Source of the DNA: Paracoccaceae bacterium
GTDB taxonomy: Bacteria; Pseudomonadota; Alphaproteobacteria; Rhodobacterales; Rhodobacteraceae
Direction of reading: 5' to 3'
Assembly (NCBI GenBank): GCA_022448925.1
Contig: JAKVCP010000019.1
Coordinates: forward strand, 1 to 49,113
Length of the DNA stretch: 49,113 bases
The translations under genes were made by a program, and so were the position numbers. Each line of letters starts with the position of its first letter. Position 1 is the first letter of the stretch. Positions 17,341 through 26,748 of this stretch are shown piece by piece. The notes under the pieces were generated by a model. That model made no database searches. It was not told the DNA's origin and was given only the letters and a program-made list of their open reading frames with translations.

Positions 17341-18465
17341 GTGTCACGGATTTCGATCATAGGCTGCGGCTTTGTTGCCGACCTTTACATGCGCTCGGTG
17401 CAGGCCACGTCCGGAATGTCTGTGGTCGCTGTCTATGACCATGACCCCGAACGCCTGCGGGTGTTTTGTGCGCATTGGAACCTCAGGCCTGTGGCGACAC
17501 TTGAGGCATTGCTTGATGCAACACCGCAAGATGGTCTGGTGCTGAACCTGACAAACCCAGAGGCCCACTACGAGCTCACCAAAAGCTGTTTGCTGGCCGG
17601 GCACCATGTCTACTCTGAAAAGCCCTTGGCAATGACGTTGGATCAAGCCAGGGATTTGCACCGGATCGCCGGTCAAAAAGGGGTCATGCTAGGCTCGGCC
17701 CCTTGTTCGGTCCTTGGCGAGGCAGCCCAGACGCTAGGCCATGCACTTCGGTCAGACATCTGCGGCACACCCCGTCTGATCTACGCCGAGCTGGACGACG
17801 GTTTCGTGCCGCAAGCGGCCTATCGCAAATGGCAAAGCGAAAGCGGAGCGCCCTGGCCTTTTCAGGATGAATTCGACGTCGGTTGCACGCTCGAACACGC
17901 GGGCTACTATCTGGCTTGGATGATCAGTTGGTTCGGGCCTGTCAAAAGTGTTACTGCCGCCTCAGCTGAATGCCTGCCGGACAAGACTGGCACAGGGCCT
18001 TCTGCACCGGATTTCGCAACAGCAACCCTGTTTTTCGCATCGGGACCTGTGGCGCGTCTGACATGTTCAATCCTTGCACCGCATGACCACAGTATCCGTG
18101 TGATCGGCGACAAGGGCGTGCTAAAGGTCGACCAAGCCTGGGACAACGCAGCCCCGGTGCGGTTTGCAAAGCGTCTGAGACTGCGTCGCCGCTTGATCGA
18201 GCACCCTTTGCCGCGCCGAATTCGACTTCCCCAGCCGACCCATCCCAAGGTCAAGCGATGGGGCGCGGCTGCAATGAATTTCATGCTTGGCCCCGCCGAG
18301 ATGTTGGACGCGCTGGCGGAAGGCCGCCCATCGCGTCTGTCCGCCGATTTCGCACTTCACATGACAGAGGTTACACTGGCGATATCGTCGGCCGGTGACA
18401 GCGCGGGCGCGGTCAGGATGACAACCACCTGTGAACGAATGGAGCCAATGCCATGGTCCCGGTAA
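17341..18465 (+). CDS. Gfo/Idh/MocA-family NAD(P)-dependent sugar oxidoreductase
   Basis: Nucleotide-binding fold at the N-terminus (RISIIGCGFVADLYMRS), the YSEKPLAM catalytic lysine motif, and the HAGYYLAWMISWFGPV block in the C-terminal alpha/beta domain. From GTG 17341 it has 374 residues and starts at the Rossmann strand; an ATG at 17287 lies in frame but has no ribosome-binding site, whereas AAAGGA precedes the GTG. It probably oxidises or reduces a nucleotide sugar or glycan sugar in the cytoplasm. It overlaps the downstream epimerase gene by 13 nt. The same two domain types occur fused in a single protein 3 kb downstream. Confidence 0.85.
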   Translation: MSRISIIGCGFVADLYMRSVQATSGMSVVAVYDHDPERLRVFCAHWNLRPVATLEALLDATPQDGLVLNLTNPEAHYELTKSCLLAGHHVYSEKPLAMTLDQARDLHRIAGQKGVMLGSAPCSVLGEAAQTLGHALRSDICGTPRLIYAELDDGFVPQAAYRKWQSESGAPWPFQDEFDVGCTLEHAGYYLAWMISWFGPVKSVTAASAECLPDKTGTGPSAPDFATATLFFASGPVARLTCSILAPHDHSIRVIGDKGVLKVDQAWDNAAPVRFAKRLRLRRRLIEHPLPRRIRLPQPTHPKVKRWGAAAMNFMLGPAEMLDALAEGRPSRLSADFALHMTEVTLAISSAGDSAGAVRMTTTCERMEPMPWSR

Positions 18466-19445
18466 AAACTGTTATGATTACCGGTGCGTCCGGATTTATC
18501 GGACGCGCCACAGTGGCCGAAGCCCGTGCCCGAGGGCTTGCCGTTCGTGCTGTCGTTCGCTCCTCTGAAGTGCCTGAATGGAGCAATGATTCCGGGATCG
18601 AGGTGATCCGGGCCGACTTGTCAGACCCGACACAGGCCATGAAGCTGACCCATGCGATGGATGTTGATGCGCTGGTCCATGCCGGCTCTTCGATGTCAGG
18701 CAGCCCTGTGACACAAGAGGCCGACACCATCCATGCCACGCGCACCCTGCTGGATGCCATGCGAATCGCTCCGGTGCGGCCAAGCCGCGTGGTGGTGATC
18801 AGTTCCCTTGCCGTCTATGACACACTTTGTGTGCCGATGGGCGGCGTGGTGACCGAAACAACCCCCATGGAAGAAATCGGCTCTGCACGTGATCCTTATG
18901 TGCGGGGCAAGTTGGCCCAAGAGGCCTTGTTTGTAGAAGCCGCGGGAAAGGACGGTTTTCAGCTTTGGGTGATGCGGCCCGGTGTGGTCTATGGCCCCGG
19001 ACGGGTCTGGAACGCCCACATTGGCTTTGGCTCGGGGAACTGGCTGTTCAGGGTTGGCACCACTGGCCAGGTGCCAGTTTGTCATGTCGATCTGTGCGCC
19101 GAGGCCCTTGTCACCGCGGCCCAGACCCAAACAGCTGACATCTCGTCGCTGAACGTCATCGACGAAGATCTGCCGGATCGAAACCGCTTTATCGAAACGT
19201 TGCGCGCCTCTGGGTGGTCCAAGCGGGTTGTGCCCGTGCCCTGGCAGGTTCTGATGCCGGTCGCCCGCGCGCTTGAACCGATGGGCAAGCGTGTTCCGGG
19301 ATTGTTGCGACCTGCCGTGCTGAAGGCCCGCATGTCACCGTTGCGCTATGACGGCTCTGCCCTGCGATCGCGTCTTGGGGTGCGGCAAACCAAACCGTTT
19401 GAGGCATTGATGCAATCCGCGATCCAGCCGGGGCAGCATCCGTGA
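18453..19445 (+). CDS. NAD-dependent epimerase/dehydratase (extended SDR)
   Basis: 330 residues. The cofactor motif is ITGASGFIGRATVAEA, active-site residues sit in SSLAVYD and DPYVRGKLAQEAL (Y-x3-K), and MRPGVVYGPGR is a typical extended-SDR substrate loop. It starts inside the preceding Gfo/Idh/MocA gene (13-nt overlap, GGAG ~7 nt upstream) and its stop overlaps the next GTG. It probably edits a nucleotide-activated sugar together with that oxidoreductase. The exact reaction (epimerase, reductase or dehydratase) cannot be assigned. Confidence 0.87.
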   Translation: MVPVKTVMITGASGFIGRATVAEARARGLAVRAVVRSSEVPEWSNDSGIEVIRADLSDPTQAMKLTHAMDVDALVHAGSSMSGSPVTQEADTIHATRTLLDAMRIAPVRPSRVVVISSLAVYDTLCVPMGGVVTETTPMEEIGSARDPYVRGKLAQEALFVEAAGKDGFQLWVMRPGVVYGPGRVWNAHIGFGSGNWLFRVGTTGQVPVCHVDLCAEALVTAAQTQTADISSLNVIDEDLPDRNRFIETLRASGWSKRVVPVPWQVLMPVARALEPMGKRVPGLLRPAVLKARMSPLRYDGSALRSRLGVRQTKPFEALMQSAIQPGQHP

Positions 19446-20689
19446 CATTGCCCCGGCTTGCCTATCTCACGGGCGAGTACCCCCGCGCGAGTGACACCTT
19501 CATTCAACGCGAAGTCGCTGCGCTGCGCGCGCTTGGGCATGAGGTGATGACATGCTCCATCCGTCGCACTGGGGCCGAACATCTTGTTGGTCCCGAACAA
19601 CGTGCCGAGCATTCCAGAACCTTCAATGTGCTGCAGGCAGCGAAAAACCCCCTGCGCCTGATTTTGGCGCACCTGCGTCTTTTGCGGCGTCCGGATAGAT
19701 ATGTTGCATCCATCTGGCTCGCGATCCGAACCGCACCGCCGGGCATCAGGGCAAGCCTCTATCAGCTGTTCTATTTCCTCGAAGCCGGCGTTCTGGCGAC
19801 CACGCTGAAACGCGAAGGTGTTGACCATCTTCACAACCATATCGCCAAGGCTTCATGCACGGTCGCGATGCTTGCCAGTCGCTTGTCAGGCATTCCATTC
19901 AGCTTCACCATTCATGGGCCTGACATTTTCTTTGAGCCGCATTACTGGCGGATCGACGTCAAGTCACATGAAGCTGCCTTTGTAAGCTGCATCAGCCATT
20001 TTTGCCGCTCACAACTCATGAGTTTTGCCTCGGTTCAGGATTGGAGCAAGCTGCACATCATCCACTGTGGTGTTGATCCCAGCCGCTATGCGACACCGCC
20101 GGAACACACAGGCAAGCAGGTGTTGTTCGTCGGTCGGCTGGGCGCAGTCAAAGGCGTTCTGATCGCGTTGCAGGCCGTGGCAAAACTGCGCCACACCCAC
20201 CCGGACATCCACCTGACCCTGATCGGTGATGGCCCGGATCGTCACGACCTGGAAACCCAGGCCAAGGCACTTGGCATCGAGGCGCAGACCTCATTCTTAG
20301 GGTACAGATCCCAGTCTGAGGTGGCAAAGGCGCTTTCAAGCACTGACGTATTTGTTCTGCCCAGCTTCGCCGAAGGTGTCCCCGTCGTCTTGATGGAGGC
20401 CATGGCTGCGCAAGTTCCTGTGCTCACCACGCGCATCGCGGGGGTGCCCGAACTGGTCGAAGACGGCACCTCGGGCCTGCTGGTATCCCCTGGCGATCCC
20501 GAGGCCTTTGCCGCGGCGCTGGATGATCTTTTGAAGCAGCCGGCACTGCGCCGTGCCATGGGGGCCGAGGGGCGCAAAAAGGTTGTGGCAGACTTTGACA
20601 TCGTCACAGAGGCTGCCAAGCTGTCCGCACTGTTCTGCAAAAGCCGCATCCGCGATACTGACCTCTCGGACCGCAAGGCCAGCCCATGA
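19442..20689 (+). CDS. GT4-family glycosyltransferase (WcaL/colanic-acid type)
   Basis: 415 residues. LAYLTGEYPRASDTFIQREV at the N-terminus and DHLHNHIAKASCTVAMLAS are typical of WcaL-like exopolysaccharide transferases. The donor domain has VLFVGRLGAVKGVLIALQA, HLTLIGDGPDRHDLE and PSFAEGVPVVLMEAMAAQVP (E-x7-E). Soluble cytoplasmic GT-B enzyme. It starts at GTG 19442 overlapping the epimerase stop, and its own stop overlaps the following GT2 start (ATGA). It resembles the GT4 at 43.3 kb, which has the same N-terminal signature. Donor and acceptor unknown. Confidence 0.9.
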   Translation: MTLPRLAYLTGEYPRASDTFIQREVAALRALGHEVMTCSIRRTGAEHLVGPEQRAEHSRTFNVLQAAKNPLRLILAHLRLLRRPDRYVASIWLAIRTAPPGIRASLYQLFYFLEAGVLATTLKREGVDHLHNHIAKASCTVAMLASRLSGIPFSFTIHGPDIFFEPHYWRIDVKSHEAAFVSCISHFCRSQLMSFASVQDWSKLHIIHCGVDPSRYATPPEHTGKQVLFVGRLGAVKGVLIALQAVAKLRHTHPDIHLTLIGDGPDRHDLETQAKALGIEAQTSFLGYRSQSEVAKALSSTDVFVLPSFAEGVPVVLMEAMAAQVPVLTTRIAGVPELVEDGTSGLLVSPGDPEAFAAALDDLLKQPALRRAMGAEGRKKVVADFDIVTEAAKLSALFCKSRIRDTDLSDRKASP

Positions 20690-21654
20690 CCCAGATGACC
20701 CCAGTTGATGTCGTTTTGATTGGTCGGAATGAAGGCAACCGCCTGCTTCGGGCCTTGCAGGCCGTTCAGGGGGCAGTGCGCCAGGTGATTTATGTCGACA
20801 GCGGGTCAACGGACGGATCGGCGGCCGCGGCGAACATGGCAGGTGCCCAGGTTGTTGATCTGGACATGTCGGTGCCATTCACTGCCGCGCGTGCCCGAAA
20901 TGCCGGCTTTGCGGCGCTTGATGACCCTCAGTTCGTGCAGTTCATCGATGGGGATTGTGCGCTTGATCCTGACTGGATTGACAAAGGGCGTTCGTTTCTC
21001 GACGCCCATCCTGATCATGCTCTGGCCACCGGTTGGAGGTCTGAAATGCGCCCCCAAGACAGTGTTTACAACCGCCTGTGCGACGTCGAATGGCACCGTC
21101 CGGCCGGGCGCATTCTCACCTGCGGTGGCGATATGATGGTCCGGGCAGAGGCCTTTCAGGGGGTCGGAGGTTTTGACCCAACTGTTATCGCAGCCGAGGA
21201 TGACGAGTTCTGTACCCGCCTTCGCAAGGCGGGCTGGCTCTTGGAGCGGCTGCCACACGGCATGACACGCCATGATGCGGCGATGACAACATTTGGTCAG
21301 TGGTGGCAGCGGGCTGTTCGCACCGGCCATGGCTTTGCCCAGGTTGGGTTTTTGCACCCCAGTTATTTTGTGCGTGAACGCCAGCGTGCCTGGATCTACG
21401 GAGCCGCTCTGCCTGCCATTGCGGTGACTGGCCTGGTCGTGCATTGGGGATTTCCGGCGTTGGTCTGCGCGCTTTACGGTTTAAACTGGCTGCGAACCGC
21501 CATCGGATTGATGCGCGAGCGACTTTCAGTCGCCGAGGCGTGCCATCAGGCCATGTTCCTAACTCTTTCAAAATTTCCAAATCTGATCGGCATGCTGACT
21601 TTCTACCGCCGCCAAAGACGCGGTGTTGCCATGCAGCTGATCGAGTACAAGTAA
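20686..21654 (+). CDS. GT2-family glycosyltransferase
   Basis: 322 residues. A GT-A domain at the N-terminus has DVVLIGRNEGNRLLRALQ, YVDSGSTDGSA, FIDGDCALDP (DxD-like metal site) and AAEDDEFCTRLRKAG (catalytic ED). One or two hydrophobic segments near residues ~235-275 (GAALPAIAVTGLVVHWGF) suggest membrane anchoring. It is coupled to the upstream GT4 by an ATGA overlap and precedes the Gfo/Idh/MocA-epimerase fusion by 9 nt. Probably adds a sugar to the lipid-linked repeat unit. Confidence 0.88.
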   Translation: MTQMTPVDVVLIGRNEGNRLLRALQAVQGAVRQVIYVDSGSTDGSAAAANMAGAQVVDLDMSVPFTAARARNAGFAALDDPQFVQFIDGDCALDPDWIDKGRSFLDAHPDHALATGWRSEMRPQDSVYNRLCDVEWHRPAGRILTCGGDMMVRAEAFQGVGGFDPTVIAAEDDEFCTRLRKAGWLLERLPHGMTRHDAAMTTFGQWWQRAVRTGHGFAQVGFLHPSYFVRERQRAWIYGAALPAIAVTGLVVHWGFPALVCALYGLNWLRTAIGLMRERLSVAEACHQAMFLTLSKFPNLIGMLTFYRRQRRGVAMQLIEYK

Positions 21655-21663
21655 GGCAGTGGC

Positions 21664-23769
21664 ATGAGTACCGAGATACGCGTTGGATTGATTGGCGCTG
21701 GATATATCGCAAGTTGGCACGCAGATGCATTGGTGGCGACACCGGGTGTGAAAATCGCAGCTGTTTGCGATCTGTCACAGACAGCGGCGCAGGCGCTTGC
21801 CGCGCCGCATGGTGCGACTGTCTTTGCGTCCGTCGCCGAGCTGATCCAGTCAAACAGCTGTGATGCGGTGCATATCCTGACGCCGCCGGATGCGCACCGG
21901 GATCTGGCAATCGAGTGTCTGCAAGGCGGCCTGCATGTCTTGGTGGAAAAACCTGTGGCGCTGACCGCCGCAGAAACACACGAGATCGAAGCCGTGGCAC
22001 AGGCTGCGGACAAGCGCTTTCACGCAGGGCATAACTTCTTGGGATTGCCCTCATACATGCGTCTCAAACAGGCGGTTGCCGATGGCCGCCTGGGCAAGAT
22101 TTCCTCGGCTGAAATGACGTGGTCCTTTCCTCTTGCCCCATTGCGTTCCGGGCCGTTCAACCTGTGGCTCTTGCGAGAGCCCCGAAACCTTCTGCTTGAG
22201 CTTGGTCCGCACCTTGTGGGATGTGCTGTGGACCTGTTTGGCACGCCCGAGGTTCAGGCCGCCACTCTTGGCAAACCGGTCGCACTGCCCGGGGACGACA
22301 TGCGTGCACAGGGCTGGCGGATCATGGCGCGTGCCGGGGATGTGGATCTGTATTTCAACATTCAACTGGTTGAATCGGTTGATGATCGCTCGGTTGTGGT
22401 GCGGGGCTCTTCTGGTGTCGCGCGCATGGACATGGCTGCGGACACCCTTGTGATCAACCGCGAGAATGCCTCGGACCTGATTCTGAACCCTTTGCGACGA
22501 CAGATGGACCAGGCCTGGCAACATCTGCGCGAGGGCGCGGTCAATGCAACGCGCCAGACCCTGTCGCTGAACAGGCGCCAGCCTTATGCACTCAGCTTTC
22601 GGGGTATGACCAAGGCTGTCTATGGGGCCCTGGCGGCCCGACAAGCGCCCGATCTGCGCTTTGCAGGGGCGACTGCCGTCACCGTGATGCAGGTGCTTGA
22701 CGACGCCTTGACCCTTTTGCCACAAAACGATCTTTGCCCGGCAGGGCCGATGGTGCAAACCCGCCAGCCCAAACCCTCTGCCATGGTGATTGGCGGGACG
22801 GGCTTTATCGGTCGCGCGCTGGTCAGACGGCTGGTCCAAGAGGGCCGCGATGTGCGGGTCCTTTCGCGTGGACGCCATGGACCGTTCCCGGATCTTGTCG
22901 ACTCAGTTGAAACAATCGGACTGTCCCTGCACGATCAAGAGGCGCTGACCGCTTCGATGCAGGGCATTGACCAGGTCTTTAACCTTGCACGGGCGCTGGG
23001 CACCTCGTGGCAGGATTGCCTGCAGAACGATGTCGGCGTTGCTGTTGGAATTGCCAAGGCAGCGCAGGCCGCCGGGGTAAAACGGCTTGTCTACACGGGT
23101 ACGATCGCCAGCTATGACATGTCCGACCCCCATGCAAAGATCACCGAGGACACGGGCTTTCCTGAGGATATGTCTGACCGAAATCTCTACGCCCGATCCA
23201 AGGCGGAATGTGAAAGACAATTGTTGCAGATGCACCACGATGACGGTCTGCCGCTGACCATCGCACGCCCCGGTATCGTCGTTGGCCCCGGTGGCCCATT
23301 GCAGCATTGGGGTATCGGACGTTGGCATGGCGCCGGTGCGCTGCGGATTTGGGGGACCGGGCATAATGCCCTGCCCTTTGTATTGAACGATGACATCGCG
23401 CAGGGATTGACCCGCATGGCAGAGACCCCAGCAGCGCTGGGTGAAGACTTTAACTTGATCGGGGATGTGCAATTGTCAGCCCGCGCGTACTTTGATGCAA
23501 TACAGTCTGCCCTCGGCGCGGGGATCCGCGTGAGCAGCGGCAATTTGACCATGTTTTTTGTCGCGGATGCGGTAAAACACCAGATCAAGAAGCACATCTT
23601 GCGCAGGCCCGGACTGACCCGCCCGTCGCTGGCAGATTGGATGTCCCGCGCACATTTTTCCACTTTCGTGAACGACAAGCCCAAACAGATCCTGGACTGG
23701 ACGCCTGAGCCCAACAAAGACCGCTTTATTGAAAAGGCGATCACAAATGCCAATTTGTTTGGTATCTAA
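21664..23769 (+). CDS. Gfo/Idh/MocA oxidoreductase fused to NAD-dependent epimerase
   Basis: 701 residues, twice the usual size, with no break in frame. Residues 1-~345 form a complete Gfo/Idh/MocA protein (RVGLIGAGYIASWHADAL, VEKPVALT with K96, LLLELGPHLVGCAVDLFG). Residues ~372-701 form a complete extended SDR (MVIGGTGFIGRALVRRLVQ, Y509-x3-K513 in LYARSKAECE, ARPGIVVGPGGPLQHWG). A short linker joins them. It probably channels a sugar through an oxidation and a following reduction or epimerisation in one enzyme. The neighbouring genes at 17.3-19.4 kb are the same domain pair as separate proteins. It sits 9 nt after the GT2 gene and ends the five-gene run. Confidence 0.9.
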   Translation: MSTEIRVGLIGAGYIASWHADALVATPGVKIAAVCDLSQTAAQALAAPHGATVFASVAELIQSNSCDAVHILTPPDAHRDLAIECLQGGLHVLVEKPVALTAAETHEIEAVAQAADKRFHAGHNFLGLPSYMRLKQAVADGRLGKISSAEMTWSFPLAPLRSGPFNLWLLREPRNLLLELGPHLVGCAVDLFGTPEVQAATLGKPVALPGDDMRAQGWRIMARAGDVDLYFNIQLVESVDDRSVVVRGSSGVARMDMAADTLVINRENASDLILNPLRRQMDQAWQHLREGAVNATRQTLSLNRRQPYALSFRGMTKAVYGALAARQAPDLRFAGATAVTVMQVLDDALTLLPQNDLCPAGPMVQTRQPKPSAMVIGGTGFIGRALVRRLVQEGRDVRVLSRGRHGPFPDLVDSVETIGLSLHDQEALTASMQGIDQVFNLARALGTSWQDCLQNDVGVAVGIAKAAQAAGVKRLVYTGTIASYDMSDPHAKITEDTGFPEDMSDRNLYARSKAECERQLLQMHHDDGLPLTIARPGIVVGPGGPLQHWGIGRWHGAGALRIWGTGHNALPFVLNDDIAQGLTRMAETPAALGEDFNLIGDVQLSARAYFDAIQSALGAGIRVSSGNLTMFFVADAVKHQIKKHILRRPGLTRPSLADWMSRAHFSTFVNDKPKQILDWTPEPNKDRFIEKAITNANLFGI

Positions 23770-23880
23770 GGGTTGGGATATGGTGAACAATCCATGGATT
23801 CGAGACTTATTTTTGACAGATTTTTGCGGTTTGAAGAGGTGTAATCCGATCAGACCCAGATCTGACAGAGGCGATTGAGT

Positions 23881-25326
23881 GTGGTACAAGAGGCAAAACA
23901 GGACGGAACACGGGACGGGGCTGATCTGGTCAATCGTCCGTCTGTGCCGTGTGCGCCCATGACTGCGCCAAGAAAGTTCACACGCAAACGCAAGGCCAAC
24001 AAGGCCGAAACCCCTGCCGCGGATGCGAACCGCCCAACCACCCCCGGGACAGGGCGCAGAGATCAGCAAGAGGCTTCCCAGCGCGCTCATGCGGAAAAAC
24101 TGAAGCGCGACTCAGAGGCACAGATGCGGCGTGACGCAACGCTTCGCGCGCAATCACAGAAAGCCTCTGCCGTTCGGATACGGGCGACCATCGAAAAACA
24201 AAGTGAGGCACACCAGCGTACCGCAGAAAAGCGCGCAGCCCGCGACGGTGAAACCGTTCAAAGCCTGCCGCGAACAGAGGCGGCGTTGCGCAAGGCGATG
24301 ACACGCCAGGATGCGCAAGATCTGGCAGAGGTAGCGCGCCTGCAGGCCGAACAGGACGCCGCGCGACGGCGCTCGGCCCAGCGGACACGCGCGGCGGCTG
24401 AAAAGGCCCGCCATGCGCTACACCTTATGGACCAGGCGCCAGCAGAGGACCCCAAGAGCCAGCCAAGGTCCGGCCCGCGTGTTTCCGATGGCGATCACGA
24501 CCGGGGAACGACGGCGCCTTCTCGGTTCAATGGTACGGCCAAACCGAACATGACAGAACCCCTTGTGCTGTCTGATCCAGAGCCCGGCACGCCATCCCGG
24601 CATGCGCGTTGGGATCGGCTGCGGGCGTTTCCCGTCGATGAAAAACTGCTCCGGCGCAATCGGATCATCACGGCAGATCGCAGCGATCCGGCACATGCGG
24701 CCTTTGACATCCTGCGCACCCGCCTGTTGCAAGCGCTTCGTGAACGTGGCTGGCACAGAGTGGCGATCACCTCGCCCACCAAGAACTGTGGCAAGACATT
24801 CACGGCGGCCAATCTGGCGATCAGCCTGTCACGACAAGAGAACTGCCGCACGATTCTGATGGATCTCGATTTGCGAAACCCATCGCTGCATAAAGTGCTG
24901 GGCGCCGCGAATCCGGGTGCAATTGGCGACATGTTGCGCGGCAAGATAACGCCTAGAGATCACTTGCGACGGATGGCCAAGAACCAGATCCACGCCGGGC
25001 ACAACGTTGCCTTCGGGTTCAACGATGAAGTGGAGCCCTATGCGGCCGAGCTGCTGCAAGAAACGTCAACATCTGAGGCACTGCGGGAAATGGAGGCCCG
25101 CTTCGATCCCGATGTCGTCCTGTTTGACCTGCCTCCTGCGCTCTACCATGACGATGTGATGGGGTTCCGTCCGCAATTTGATGGTGTGCTTCTGGTGATC
25201 GGCGGTGGGGTCACGTCTCCGAAGGAAGTCAAAGCTGTTGAGCGTCGGCTCAGCGCGGATACACCTTTGTTGGGCACGGTGTTGAATTACGCCGAGGGAA
25301 CCAATGTCAAAAAATACAGTTATTGA
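23881..25326 (+). CDS. CpsD/CapB-family BY-kinase-like ATPase with long charged N-terminal extension
   Basis: 481 residues from GTG 23881 (AGAGG ~9 nt upstream; an in-frame TTG at 23875 is too close to it). Residues ~1-240 are a hydrophilic Arg/Lys/Ala/Gln/Glu-rich, probably coiled-coil region with no membrane segment. The ATPase core follows: FDILRTRLLQAL, Walker A SPTKNCGKTF, Walker A' TILMDLDLRNPSL and Walker B VVLFDLPP. The C-terminus is KKYSY, so the usual multi-Tyr autophosphorylation cluster is reduced to two Tyr. It probably works with the Wzz/GumC protein encoded convergently downstream to control chain length. The extension and the poor Walker A leave tyrosine kinase activity open. 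Confidence 0.8.
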   Translation: MVQEAKQDGTRDGADLVNRPSVPCAPMTAPRKFTRKRKANKAETPAADANRPTTPGTGRRDQQEASQRAHAEKLKRDSEAQMRRDATLRAQSQKASAVRIRATIEKQSEAHQRTAEKRAARDGETVQSLPRTEAALRKAMTRQDAQDLAEVARLQAEQDAARRRSAQRTRAAAEKARHALHLMDQAPAEDPKSQPRSGPRVSDGDHDRGTTAPSRFNGTAKPNMTEPLVLSDPEPGTPSRHARWDRLRAFPVDEKLLRRNRIITADRSDPAHAAFDILRTRLLQALRERGWHRVAITSPTKNCGKTFTAANLAISLSRQENCRTILMDLDLRNPSLHKVLGAANPGAIGDMLRGKITPRDHLRRMAKNQIHAGHNVAFGFNDEVEPYAAELLQETSTSEALREMEARFDPDVVLFDLPPALYHDDVMGFRPQFDGVLLVIGGGVTSPKEVKAVERRLSADTPLLGTVLNYAEGTNVKKYSY

Positions 25327-25391
25327 TCCCGTGACACCCTTTGTCGCGCAGGTGCAGGGCTGCACGCAGTTGAATGATGCCAAGCGCACCG

Positions 25392-25406
25392 CTCAGCCCT
25401 GCTGAG
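25392..25406. terminator. hairpin in the convergent gap between BY-kinase and Wzz genes
   Basis: CTCAGC and GCTGAG arms enclose a 3-nt loop, in the 105-nt gap between two converging genes. A second repeat, GTGCAG-GG-CTGCAC, lies at 25352-25365. Neither is followed by a T-tract in either direction, so termination here would be non-classical; position is the main support. Confidence 0.35.
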
Positions 25407-25431
25407 AAAAGCATCATATGTATTAACAAGA

Positions 25432-26748
25432 TCAACGTGCTTCGGTCGAAATCCAGCTGAGCAAGTTCAATTCGCCCAAGCGTCCACCGATATCGCGCAG
25501 TACAAAGGGTGTTGCAAAGATCAACGCAACGATCCCTGCCAACCAGGCAAAGCGGCGCTGGTCTGCTTGTCGGTGCACCCGCACATTCGGGACAACCACC
25601 ACCGGCTGCATGCCCAACATCCGCTCCATCTGTGCAGCAGTCCGAATGCGGGGCGAAAGAAGTTCCAGGGAGAATGCCAACGCCATCCCGACAATTAGGC
25701 TGGCGACACCACCCATCAGAGCCAGTTTTTTACGGCTTCCCGAGATAGGATGCTCTGGCACAAGGGCTGTTTCCAGAACTTCGAACCGTTCTGCCTGTTG
25801 GCGGTCTTCAAGCTCTTGGCCCATCTCAGCCTCGGCCTTGCGGCGTGTTATCACACCATATTTTTCCTGCAGTTGGTTCATCTGCCGCTCCAGGATGTTG
25901 AACTGGCGTTCAACTTCGGGGGCGTCTGCCAGCAGGGCCTCGGTTTGTGCAATGCGATCGGCGATCAGGGATTTCTGATTCTCAAGCAAGCGGATCTGGT
26001 TTTCCAGCACCTCAAGGCGTTGCCGCGTCGCATTGTTCTGAAGAGAAATGATTTCGCTCTCGAGCGCCAATTCGCTGTCACGCAAGGTGGTCAACTGGCT
26101 GCGCAGTTCGCGGACACCCGTGGGCAAGGACTCCGAATTGGCCTGCTTGAACGCGGCAATCCGGTCTTCAAGGCTGTCAATCTCTTCGCGGACCCGTGCC
26201 TCTTCGGTTTCAAAGAAATTCAGCGTGCCGCGGGCCCGGGTCTGGCTGCGTGTGCGTGACACATCAATCACGCCCTGCATCAAGTCATTGGCAACCGCCG
26301 CAGCCTTTTCAGGATCGCCAAGGCGTACGGTGATCATCAGGCCCGACGGCGTGTTGTTCGGCTGAAAAACCTGTTGGGGATTGACGATCTGTGTGATCCG
26401 CGCCGCCTGACGCAGTTGGAAAATCCGTTCGTTCAGTGACATTTCAGGCAGGTCGGCGAACAGATCAAACCGATCCATCACGGCCAAAAGATTGTCGCGC
26501 GACATCAGGCGTTGTTCGATCAGGCGCAGGCGCAGATCTGGCGCAGTCGACGGTACCGAGTTCCCGGCAAGCCGATCCGGTATCTGCGAGTTTTCAAGCT
26601 GGATGACAGCAGTGGCTTCGTACAGTTTTGGCTGCTGCAACGCATAGTACAGCGAGGCAACACACCCAATGGCCGCGATCACGATAATCAAAAGAGCCCG
26701 ACGGCGAAGCGCAGAAAACACTTCGTCAAATGATTGGAACTGATTCAT
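25432..26748 (-). CDS. polysaccharide chain-length determinant (Wzz/GumC family)
   Basis: 438 residues. TM1 at ~18-38 (ALLIIVIAAIGCVASLYYA) is followed by a Wzz domain with the LYEATAVIQLENSQ start and LMITVRLGDPEKAAAVAND. A long periplasmic coiled coil spans ~170-330 (EEIDSLEDRIAAFKQ, QNNATRQRLEVLENQIRLLE). Then comes TM2 (LALMGGVASLIVGMALAFSL, ~345-365) just after the proline-containing VPEHPISGSRKK, and an extra C-terminal hydrophobic segment (FAWLAGIVALIFATPFVL). There is no fused kinase domain; the BY-kinase is the convergent neighbour. It sets EPS chain length in the inner membrane. Confidence 0.92.
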   Translation of the reverse strand: MNQFQSFDEVFSALRRRALLIIVIAAIGCVASLYYALQQPKLYEATAVIQLENSQIPDRLAGNSVPSTAPDLRLRLIEQRLMSRDNLLAVMDRFDLFADLPEMSLNERIFQLRQAARITQIVNPQQVFQPNNTPSGLMITVRLGDPEKAAAVANDLMQGVIDVSRTRSQTRARGTLNFFETEEARVREEIDSLEDRIAAFKQANSESLPTGVRELRSQLTTLRDSELALESEIISLQNNATRQRLEVLENQIRLLENQKSLIADRIAQTEALLADAPEVERQFNILERQMNQLQEKYGVITRRKAEAEMGQELEDRQQAERFEVLETALVPEHPISGSRKKLALMGGVASLIVGMALAFSLELLSPRIRTAAQMERMLGMQPVVVVPNVRVHRQADQRRFAWLAGIVALIFATPFVLRDIGGRLGELNLLSWISTEAR

